NCBI RefSeq assembly: GCF_932526225.1
Contig: NC_064038.1
Location: forward strand, 12,277,070-12,337,069
Reading direction: 5' to 3'
Source of the DNA: Nematostella vectensis
Lineage: Eukaryota; Cnidaria; Anthozoa; Actiniaria; Edwardsiidae
DNA: 60,000 bases
Shown here: in pieces, positions 34,901 to 46,900 of the stretch
Position numbering within the stretch: the first letter of the stretch is position 1
How the letters are laid out: every line of letters begins with the position of its first letter
The notes under the pieces: model-generated
The model's input: the letters and a program-made list of their open reading frames with translations, nothing else
The model's database searches: none
Told to the model about the DNA's origin: nothing
Position numbers and translations under genes: made by a program

Positions 34901-37900
34901 TAGTGATAATGCGGCTTTAACTCCATCTCTTTCCACTGCATTACAGACTGTGACTTACGGGCCGTCCACACTAACACGGATTCGTTTGGATCCGTATACA
35001 TTTTGATACGTTTAGGCCTCCCGTCCACACTAACACGCGCGCTGGACCCAGCGAATCCGGATACTTTTGAAAACGCCGTCGAAAGTGAATCAAAATGAAT
35101 CCGTATACTCCGTAGTGTGGTTGGTCGAATCCGTATCAAAATGGAAACGATGGCGTCATATCACAGGCGCGCGCTGCTTTTAGCATGCGCATATCATAAA
35201 AATGACGTCACCCTGTACCTTTCAGCATTTTCAAACGTTTGAATCCGTGTTAGTGTGGACGGCTGGATCCAGGCGAACACGATGCGAAAACGATAGTGTG
35301 GACGCCAATCAAGTGATGAATTTTCGGCGAAACGAATCCGGATACTTTTGTATCAGTGTTATATGGACCTTAAAGTCCTTATAACCTTTCAGAGTTGATA
35401 GACTTTGTCAATTCTTGATATTTTCATCTTACAAATGGTATGTGGTTCGTATGGACCCTATAAAACACGCGTTCGCGCGAATAACCCAAATCTGTAATAT
35501 TAATGTATTTTGGTCAACCTTCGGAAAAAAGGCCGTGAACTGAAAGGCCCGGGTCCAGTCATTTGTGACGTAGATCGAGATGTCAACCAAATTACTTGAG
35601 AAAATATAATGCGCGCGCTAAACCGGTTCCTGTCTTCATTTCTTCTTAGTTATTGCTGAGGAACGTTGTTTGGTTACAACTTTTACCGTCATCTCTATAT
35701 CTAATGATTATTCAACTTCAGGGAACAAATCTGCAAAATTTAGCAGATAGTTTTTAGTCTTTGAATTGTTTTTGCATTGTGCGCATTCGCAATCAAGAAT
35801 GACGACATTCTCACGAGCGCGTGCTGTTTATTCTATGCTTTATTGTGGGTAGCATTGCATAGAAAACAATTCGCCAATATTTTGTGGTATTGCCGTCTCT
35901 GAATTTTAACTGATTTAAGGAAAATAAGTCGTTTCAGATTTTCCCGCCAAAACTTGGAATTATTCACCTAATGGCATGCGCGAAACAGCCGTGGATATCA
36001 ACCAAATTACACGAGAAACATATGCGCGCGCTAAACCGGTTTCCGTCTTCATGTCTTCTTAGTTATTGCTGAAAAACGTTGTGTGAATACAACTTTTACC
36101 GTCATCTTTATATCTCAACCTGGTAGTCAAATGATTATTTAACCTGCAAAATTTAGCAGATATTTTTTAGTCTTTGAATTGTTTTTTTGCATTGTGCGCG
36201 CGCGCTGCATTCGCAATCAAGAATGGCGACTCTCACGAGCGCGCGCTGTTTTTGAAACCTACAACAAAACGATGTTTTCTTTTTTCGCATACAATTCTCG
36301 ACTTTAAATTATTCTTCGCTTTATTGTGGGTAGCATTAAAATATAAAACAACTTGCCAATATTTTGTGGTATTGCTGTCTCTGAATTTTAACGAATTTAA
36401 GGGAAATACGTTGTTTCAGATTTTCCCGCCAAAACTTGGAATTATTCACTCGATTCAGTCTCCTTTCGCGCGGCCAGGAAAATTTTTAAAGATCTGTAGA
36501 AATACCAAATTTCAATCATATTCTATTCCCTTTTCAGAATTTGAAAGTTTATCTATGCTTTGTTTTGGCTAGATTGATATAGGTGAAAGGTTTTAAGAAC
36601 TTTAATCTTGTGTTTTGTGTAAACATGAATCGTTTTGACTTTGACTTATTATAAAGATTTTTGTTCAGATTTCATCATCTTCATTCCTCTTTTATAGAAC
36701 AACAACGTTGACTGAAGAACTAGGGCAGATTGAATATATCTTTTCTGATAAGGTAAGCTAAGATGTGTCATATTGAATCGTTTAAATAGGAACTCTTGTT
36801 TCTTTCTTGAATTTTTATTGTCTATATTCTCAAAAAGGACCTTCTTCCCTTTTTTCTTTTTTCGAATCCAAGAGACGATCTATTATTATTTTTTTCTTAT
36901 CGTAGACTGGAACACTAACTCAGAACGTGATGACTTTTAAGAAGTGTTCCATACATGGAAAGATGTATGGTGAGTCAAACTGTCTTCGCGGCAAGATACC
37001 AATGAATAATACATATTAATATTGGTGGAACGAGCTTTCTTCATAAAACCTCGTTAAACCTACTTTGTATATTTGGTTTACAACACTGGAAATCTTAACA
37101 CCTTTGCTTTTGTGTCGACGGAGGTTTTGTCGTCAAAGGATTTTGTTTTGTCTTTTTATTGTTACCTCTACGGAAAATCATAGGCTCTGAAATTCTAAAC
37201 GGACTTTCCTTTTAATTACATAGTCTTTACATTTTGCATACAGCAGTTGGCGGCTATGTGCTTTGTTGAAATACTATAGGATGCGTTTATCTTTTCCACT
37301 TAGTCGGACGCATGCTTTAATTGGCTAATACGCTGTCCTCTTCTTGCCTTCATACTCATTATTTAGCTGCCCCTTCACTGCACTACCTACCCCCGCACTG
37401 TTTTTGGACTGCGTGCGAAATTCACCTTTCTATTTAAAGCGCATGCTTTAAGTTGCTGATCCGCTGTCCTCTTCTTTACTCTATGCTCATTCTGAACGTG
37501 CCCCTGCACTGCACTAGGTACTCCCCGATCTGTTCAGCAACACCCTGCAAAAGCCGCTGTACATACGGCTCGTAGTTCCATCGTCAGCTGCCCGTTTCAT
37601 AGCTGCTTCTTTAACTGCCCTTTGCAACATAACCGTAGGTATCCTGCTGCTTTAAATAAATAAACTGACGTCAACGACTTCAAAACTCAACGTAGCACTG
37701 ATTAGTAAACAATATATACATACTAAACTTGACTTGACAATGAGATGAACAGTCGTTGATGTGATATAACCCAGGATAGTTTTATCTGAATGCATGATGT
37801 TCCTTTTCGCGATTAATTGGTCGCTAATGGTCTAACTATAGCAATCTTCGTCTTACGATTTTGCAAGATAAAATACTTTATAAATGTAATAACAGAATCC

Positions 37901-40900
37901 AGCTGAAAATCGTTATAATCGATCGGTTATAAGCTTATCTATCTCTAATCTTTTTGACAAAAAATGGAAATAAATATAGATGATCAGATTTAAAAAAATT
38001 AAATGATACATTTAAATCAAATTTAAAAAATAATTGAAAAATGATAATTGACAAATAAAAAAAAACGTTAGGCGACCTCTTGTAACCGCCAGCATTGTGT
38101 GGCGAAGTTGGTTGCCTTTCCATTAATGCTATAAATGAATGAGGTACATAACCTCCTCACTGCTTCTCGCTCTTGGAAGAGGATGCACAGACATGTCGCA
38201 AGCACGAAACCCGGCACTCTCTATCATCATAGAGATATCCATATATGGTAATGCCTTGTTTGGCCACCTGACATTACCATATAAATCCTGTTCTACCTTG
38301 TAGGTAAGGGAGACCCAGATGAAAATGTCCCGGATTCTTGTATTAGTGAGCTCACAATACCCGAAGAAGATGAGCTGGTAAGAACTTAATAGCAATACAC
38401 AAAAGCTGCCCAATTCTGTCCTTTCAAGATTACACTAGATACCGTAAGCAGGGTCCAATAGAATTTTGAATTGTGAAAATTGTTGCTAACAAGAAACCTA
38501 TGTAGGGGTTATTGACTCCAGTTGCGCACACTCGGTGCTCCTTGGCCGCCTGAAAGTGGGTTACTTAGGATCGTCGGAAATACTATTCCTTTTCAACGGG
38601 ATACCTGTGTGTTTTGATGCACACCTGTTTTGCTATTATCATTAGCTATGGGTTGGGCCTGGATAAACGGAAATGTGAGGAATCTGGAAGCAAGTTCCTG
38701 GACGGCCAACGTTGTACTAGGCTCATAGCATCAGATAACTGGTAGTTTCCTTGGTGGATACATTTCAGACATGCCCCTCTTCTTTATTGCATTGTCTTGC
38801 AGAGTCCTCTAGTGGATTTCTCGAGTAATCCATACTATGACGGCAAGTTCCGATTCCACGATAAAGCGCTGATTGATGACATCGCTAACAATTCTCAGGT
38901 AGGTTCAGCAATCACTCAAATATCAGCTATAAATATCAGAACTTGCACGGCTCAAGAGTAATCTTAGTGTTATTTGGGAATGTTGCACAAAGTATTCCTA
39001 AAATCTTGCGAACCAAAATAACTATTCAAGTTTATTAGATAGTTTTTATCCTCCCAGATACATACAATATTGAATGTCTCACCATAGGGAGGATGAAAAC
39101 TGATTGACAATAGAACTTTGACGTTGAGCTGTACACTTAAACCTTGAATAAGCAACACTTAGATAATCACACTTAGATGAAGTAAACAGAAACTTTTTAG
39201 GTTTTGTTAGACACTCTTTAGTATTTTATCATTTTAAGCATTGCATTGTCTGGTTTAGGGTTGTCACGAGATGATGCGGTTGCTCGCTCTTTGTCACACC
39301 GTGATGATCGATAACGCGGAAGGTAAGCAAGTCAGGTACCAGGATCAAGTGATAACACTCTGGTAAGCGAGCCATGTACAAGGAACAAAGTGATAACGCG
39401 ATGGTAAGCAAGCCATGTGCGAGGAACAAGTGATAAGACGGAAGGTAAGCAAGTCGTGTCAGGAACGAGTGATAACACGGAAGGTAAGCAAGCCATGTGT
39501 CAGGAACGAGTGATAACACGGAAGGTAAGCGAGTCATGTGTCAGGAACGAGTGATAACACGGAAAGTAAGCAAGTCGTGTGTCAGGAACGAGTGATAATG
39601 AGGAAGGTAAGCGAACCACGTTCTAGGAACAAATGATAACGCAGACAGTAAGCGAACCAAGCACTTGGAAGAAAGTAGGATGAATCCAGGAAGATAAATT
39701 ATCAAGTATTTGGAGTCCAGCGGTGTTATCTTCGAAATAGATACGTCTTTTGAATAGTTGATACAAAAAAGTTATATTGTTGTTAGGGTTTAGCTTATTC
39801 AACACTTGGGGTTACGATTAGGGTTATGTTGGGCTTGGGGTTGAGGTTAGGATTTGAGGTGCTCGATAATCTACATGATTTATTCTGAGAAGAAGATTGG
39901 AAAGATGATAGGAAGATAGGAAACCGATTAAAGCAATGGACGACTTTGTCGTCATCATCCAATTGAAGATCCACTATCTTCAACTTAATCATTGAACCTC
40001 CTTGCAGAGGGGCTAGTGTACCAAGCCCAGTCCCCCGACGAGGCAGCTCTTGTCACCGCCGCTAGAAATTTTGGTTTTGTGTTCAAGGTAAAGAACCTCC
40101 TATTCAATATGAATAACCCTATTTTTCAGTTGTATGGGACGCGGTGGCGCATACAAAACCTTGCTTGTGTGTGAGGGGGTAGGGGCAAGCCTCATTCACT
40201 CCGGGTAAATTTCAGCTCTACTGAGGAGAGAAGGGGCAATCCTTAGCTATTACAGCAGATTACTTGGTGGGAGGGGCAGCTGACCCCCTTGCCCACGTGC
40301 TACCTGCTTCCCTGATTATTATGTAGTATCCTCCCCGACACCTTGCTTATGCAATATACCCATTATTGTATCTGTATCATTTTTGGTAGTTGTAGCATGA
40401 TTTACGGTCCTCCCTTGTCTCCGTGACTAATCAGTACCCATCACTGTATCTTTCCTATCGTTCAACAAGTTGTAGCGTAATACGTGTGATATCCAACTCG
40501 CCTCCTTTACTCTTGCTGGATTTACTTGCTGAATGCATGATATTTACAATAATCATTTTCATTTACTTCGGAAAACAATCAGTGGGCAATTATATATGGT
40601 TTGATTACTTTCACAGGAAAGATCCCCAACCACGCTTACAATAGTAGCCATGGGACAGGAGGTAACTATCGGGCTCAGTCAGCTATAGCGTGTTTGTAAA
40701 GCCTTGTTTCCATATAGTCTTTTCAGTCGTATCTAAAAAGAAGCGCAATACCTCAGCCATGCTGGGCCGTGTGCGATCGATGCAGTTGGTTGACGAAACG
40801 AATGGGTCCGTCTATCGAGATATAGATAAACGCTTGCAGTAAAAGACTGAATTGCTAGCAATTAGTTGAATACAATGGAAATAATAACTTGCCATTGCGC

Positions 40901-43900
40901 CCATCGGTCTGATTGGAAATACGCACTAACGAATCCAGATAACCGTTTGGTTCGGACTCGGCTCTTTTCGATCGTGCGCACACTAGTACTGGGAATGACC
41001 TAGTGGTTGCTTTTTTTTAAAGAGACTGTGTAGTTGTACTTATATCGCTAAGGCTAACTTTCCGTCTTTAATTTCTCAGGAGCAACACGAGCTGCTGGCA
41101 ATTTTGGACTTTAACAACGACAGAAAAAGAATGTCGGTGAGAGATGTTAAGGAAACGTACATTAGTAAAATACCTTTTTTTACCATTTTGGATCATCCAT
41201 AACGCTTTTATTATGGGGAGTGCTTTTGAAGATAATGTTCTGTATTCTCGGCGTTAATCTCGTAAACATGTAAGAGAGCTTTCTCGAGCTTTTTCTGTTC
41301 TTATCTCAGGTTATTGTCCGACGAAATGACAAGATCAAACTTTACTGCAAAGGAGCAGGTACACCCTTATCTGTTATACTTTTTTCATCTCTACGACTCT
41401 TATACTACCAGGCGAGAGCTGAGTGGTACGATCTTGCTTGTCAAGCCTGGGGTTCCGAATTCGAATCCGGATATGTTTGTGGATGCATTATGCATTTGTG
41501 AATCTCTCGTCTTTAGGCGTCAGTGTGTCTTTGAAGCCATCTCCAGTGAATACATACTTTTGACGTTTGTCAAGTCAGTCACATGTTAAAGCTTTACAAA
41601 AGCAGTATAATATTTGCCATTACTAGCAGGGTTTCATGGTGTGTTACACCATCTAACTTTTCCTTTTTCTAGATTCGATCATTTACGAGCGCCTGCATCC
41701 ATCGTGCACAAGCCTAATGGACAAGACCACTGAAGACCTGAATGTAAGTTTGTTGAAAAACGACAAATGCTTCTAGAATTATAAATGGATTGTGTGTATC
41801 TCCCTCCTTATTATTACTAAATTATTTCCCTGTGTAGAAATTTGCTGCGGAAGGGCTGCGTACCTTGGTGCTGGCCTACAAGGATATCACCCCACAGGAC
41901 TACCAAGCCTGGAAAAGCAAATATGATAAGGCATGGTAAGTTCTAGGTTATTCCACGTAGCTGGCATGAGGCATAAGCTTTTATAACGCTCGCGCTAGCG
42001 TGGCCACCCTGACAGTTTTGTGAAGTAAGCCAATAAGGATTCTAGAAACGTACTATCTGATACGACGCGCGCTACCGTTGCCACCTTGACCTTATTGTAA
42101 TCTTCTTGAAATATTATGTATTATATTTAGGATACGCTTTTATAATGCTCGCGCTAGCGTGGCCACCCTGACAGTTTTGTGAAGTAAGCCAATAAGGATT
42201 CTAGAAACGTACTATCTGATACGACGCGCGCTACCGTTGCCAACTTGACCTTATTGTAATCTTCTTGAAATATTATTGTTCACTTAAACAATGTAGCCTT
42301 TGTTGTATCAGTCGTCCAAGTCCATGAAATGTCCACAGATACCATTTTTATGCCTTACGTGAGCGGCCAGCCTCTCTTAGGAGCGAGGTGCCACTGTAGA
42401 AAAATTAATTCCACAATAATTTACTTTCATGTGACCGCGTTCTGTCTGCAGCGTTGCGATGGATAATAGAGAGGAACAGGTGCAAGCGGTGAGTACTGCC
42501 AATATATACATTTCACTTCTCTCTTCGTCTTCTCTCTTTGGAACTCATCGTAACAGCGACGCCATGGGTTCCAGGTAGGGTCTTGGGTGTATGAATAGGC
42601 AATAATCATGGAATTGTGAGTCTTTGTTGTCATGTTAGACTGGTACAAGAAAGCCTTTATAATCAATTTAATGCAATGTTTTGCTACCAGCATTGGGCAT
42701 CTTTAATTCTATGATAACTAAATTTCCTGGCTGGTTCAAACAAGTTCACCCACCTTTTTCGGGAATGAATTTGCATGCCTAAGATGTAGTCCCTAGATGT
42801 AGCGACGCTAATCGATAAAAGAGTGTTTTGATTTGATGTTTTTTGATATGTTAAGGTGTATGAGGAGATAGAGAAAAACTTGATCCTTATCGGCGCGACC
42901 GCTATCGAAGACAAACTCCAAGATGGGGTGCCTGATGCTATCGCTACTTTAGCCGCGGTAAGACCTTACAATGTGCAAGTCTACAGTGTTTTGGTGTATA
43001 AACTTAAGTTAAATCTGGAAACTAAAGTTAGATTTGGTGTTGTCGAACTTTAAAGGGAGGTGTTGACTCTTTGTGATAGAGCAGCGTTACTATTCCTAAA
43101 ACCATTATCTTCGACTTAATAACAATTTGCATTAACATATTACATTGTTTTTTTAATATATATATATATATATTTCATTGTATTTTTCAGGCAAACATCA
43201 AGATCTGGGTCTTAACGGGGGATAAACCAGGTATCGTATAAAGACGCACGGGTAGCCTTGGTAAAATAGGAGCTTGGAGGTTTACACGCTGAACCATGTA
43301 CCCCTTATTGTCGAAAATCAAACAGTATTTTAGACTGAAGACTCAATCGTAGTGCAATCTGGCGACAAGTCCACTGAAAGAGGCTCAAAATGGTAAGGTG
43401 GGGGGAGGGGTGGGGCTCTTTTGCCCTTACACTCTTTGCCTCTGTCATAAAGTATCAAACACATTTTAGAAACAAAATGAAGCGGTACTAGGCTCACTAG
43501 GCTTCCTTGAGTTTTACGGGAAACACACTGCTTCAAGCCTTTGAAGTTAAAGAGCCCCCGGCCAAACAATTACATCAAAATCATAGCTAATACTCATTGT
43601 TTAAGGGTAAACCAACAATACAGCCGATCCCATTTAAGTTGTCCATAAAAACATTAACAAGTTAACTTATTGAATATTTCAAAAAGGATGCTCTCGAGAA
43701 TCGATGTGTCGTATCCCGCGGTGGCTCATGAGTAGCGTATAGACCCTTGTATCTGTAAATGTAGCTGAACCCTTGTATCTGTAAGCCATGTGAATGTTCA
43801 TAAGAACATAAAAAAATATACAGCTTTTGAAACCAGTTGTCTTTTATTTATGCTTATTTGCTTATTTACTTGATACCCATGAAGCACTGCGGGTTACGAT

Positions 43901-46900
43901 ACACAGAGTCTACGAATGCAACGTTATTTAAAATAGGTCTAAGAACTGTGCACTAAAACTCACCTTGTTCAGGGTTGATGCTACGCGCTCAATGGCATTC
44001 CTCGTGCTATTTAACTGAAGATTTTTATTTTAATTGAAACTTTTTTCAAGGGGGCAAGTGAAATTGTAAATTTTGTTTTGCCAACATAAGTCGGATCGAC
44101 TTTATCTATATATTATTTTTACTTCTCACTAGAAACTGCTGTGAATATTGGGTACTCGTGCCAGCTTCTCACGGACGACATGACAGAGGTCTTCATGATC
44201 AATGGCGATAGCATGGATGCCGTGCGCGAGTCGATCAACATGTACAAGAGCAAAGTGCAGGCGGGCCTTGACGACAAAGCTGCACACAACAACAGTGTCT
44301 CGTTTAGGAAGGGGTCACGGGAGACTGCAAAGAGCGATAGCGGCGTTGAGATGATTAGTTTGAGGGATAACCATGTCGGGAATGGCGATGAGGTAGGGTC
44401 GAAGAAACCGATTACGCCGCCATTTTACGCTCCCGCACAATGCACCCAATTCTATCGGCTTATGCAAGCAAGTCATAAAATACGTTTGATCAAATATCAC
44501 TTATATCAAGTAGCAAAGTATCAAACTTTAATCATTGATATTTTCTTGCAAAAATACCGCTTGGATTTTAAAACAAAACAAGAACTTCTTCAATCTATCC
44601 ATTGAATCAATAGGGTTTCTGGAGTTCAAGAAACATCCTGTCACACTAAATATCAATGTATTTTCACGTGTATTTTTTTCTATTGACCATTTAAAACAAT
44701 AGAGTATTAGTTAAAGACGACGTTTATCTCAATACAATTTTTTGTTCTTTCTTCAGGGTAAAACTGACGGCGGGAATGCAGGGTTCGGACTAGTCATCAC
44801 GGGAAAGAGTCTGGTATGAACTGTTCATGTCATCATCGTACCCAGTCAAATCATTCGTCATCACCATCACAATCACATCATTTGTCATCACCATCACAAT
44901 CATATCATTTGTCATCACCATCACAATCATATCATTTGTCATCACCATCACAATCACATCATTTGTCATCACCATCACAATCATATCATTTGTCATCACC
45001 ATCAAAATCATATCATTTTTCATCACCATCAAAATCATATCATTCGTCATCACCATCATTCACTCCTACCGCTATTAAAGCATTATCATTTTTGTCATAA
45101 TAATTATCCTCCTTGTTATATTTAACATCTTTACCACCATTATCATCAACAACAACACCGTCACCGTTATCATAATAAAAAAACAAAATCATTATCACCA
45201 ATCTCCTCGCCCTCATAACCGCTACCATCATCAAAACGTTTTACGACATATAACCTACTGCAGTAAAAACCCACGTGTAAGGATCTAGATTTTCTCAGCA
45301 AAGTAGGTTCTTATCAGTTTCCTAATTTTTACTTTGCCTTGACACCTGCCCAAGTTGCATTGCAATATGGCGGCAATATTTGACAATGCAAAATTGCCTA
45401 CTTTTGTATGCAATGCTGCATCTCTGGTGTTAGATTTATAAAGCAGCAAAATGTTTAGCAAATTTGTATTTAAAAGCCCATCATTTTGTTAGTTTTCATG
45501 AGTGACCCTTCATACAAGAACTTGTGAATTTTTCGGCTAAGCAGGTTCTTATATTTTGGGGTATTAAACTCCTAAATTTCTGCCTATAGGTTCTAAAATC
45601 ACTAGGTTCTTACACGCGGGCTTTTGCTGTACCACCGGGTAAGCTCATTGCCTCGTTCTTACTTTCCGACCCTAAAACCCTAGCCTATTAACAACATTCT
45701 CACGTGCTGCGCATTCCCGTTCGCAGGTGTTCGCCCTGAACAAGCAGCTTGAACTGGAATTCCTTGAGCTCGCCTGCATGTGCAAAGCTGTAATCTGTTG
45801 TCGTGTCACTCCACTGCAAAAGGTAGTACGGAACGGACCATTAAAGAATGTCGGACAACCACTCCTGTTATTTTTTTACATGAGAATGCAACGGTTTATT
45901 TGCAATACAAGTTCAAATTAACAATCTACGAATGAAGTCTGATACGTTATTGACATTATTTGATTGAAAATGTCATGGTTACTCGTTTGAATTGTCCGAT
46001 GAAAATTGATTCCTTGCGTGACTCGGCATTAAGTGGGAGCATGAAATATCGGCGTGATTGGCCATCTTTGAAAAATCGGCAACCAAGAGAACGCAACTGC
46101 TTGATTTTCTTTTGCTTGCGTTTGTGTTTGTGATCTATTCTCTACGTAAGCCGACAACAGTAGTCTAGTTGCGCACTCCACCTCCTAACCCAGTTGCGCA
46201 AACCCTAGTCCCCGCTCGGCCTCCGTAATCCTTACTTGTGTAGCACTTTTGCATTTGCGTTTGCGTTGCGTTTTACATTTACGCTTGCGTCTTAGTGAGA
46301 ACCCAGCTTTACCAATTACTTTTGTTCTCGTTTGTAACTCGTTTTGGGCGTTCGTAACGTGTGTGCGTGTGTTTTTAGGCTCTCGTCGTACAGCTTGTAA
46401 AGGATAATAAAAAAGCCGTTACTCTAGCAATTGGAGACGGAGCCAATGACGTCAGCATGATCAAAGGTGAGCGCAACGGTATGACAAATGTGATAGATCA
46501 CTTCAACGGAATGTTTAATTATATCTTTAAAAAAAAAACAGATATTTGAAAGAAATCAATAGTCATTGTTTGTAGTTTAGTATATCGCTCGACACAGCGG
46601 CGACTGTTATAAAATAGAATAGCAATTCTCGAGGACTAACTGTTACTGCTTACGGTTTAAACTATTTGTAAGCACACAGATACTGAGTAAAATAATAGCA
46701 ATTTAATTACAAATAGAGGATAGAGAAGTGAACTGGGGTCGGTTCCTAGAAAGCATTTTAGCGCTAACCCAGGGATAAATACGGCTTTTGATTGGATAAC
46801 AACCTTATTTATCTCTGGGTTAGCGTTAACCTGCTTTCTAGGAACCCGGCCCTGGAATCTACCACATTCGTTCTTTATCTACGCTTGTTTTCTTTCAGCT

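Noticed and set aside
39323-39660. CRISPR-like regular spacing of short repeats
   Set aside because: The units are contiguous degenerate tandem copies of a splice junction with no unique spacers, in an animal gene.
41407-41470. Functional tRNA gene
   Set aside because: A and B box-like sequences are present, but the stems do not pair well enough; at best a SINE remnant.
44393-44605. Extension of flippase exon 28 to the stop at 44605
   Set aside because: The gtaggg donor at 44393 restores the conserved protein in the next exon, and the extension matches a dispersed repeat also found at 16.4 kb.
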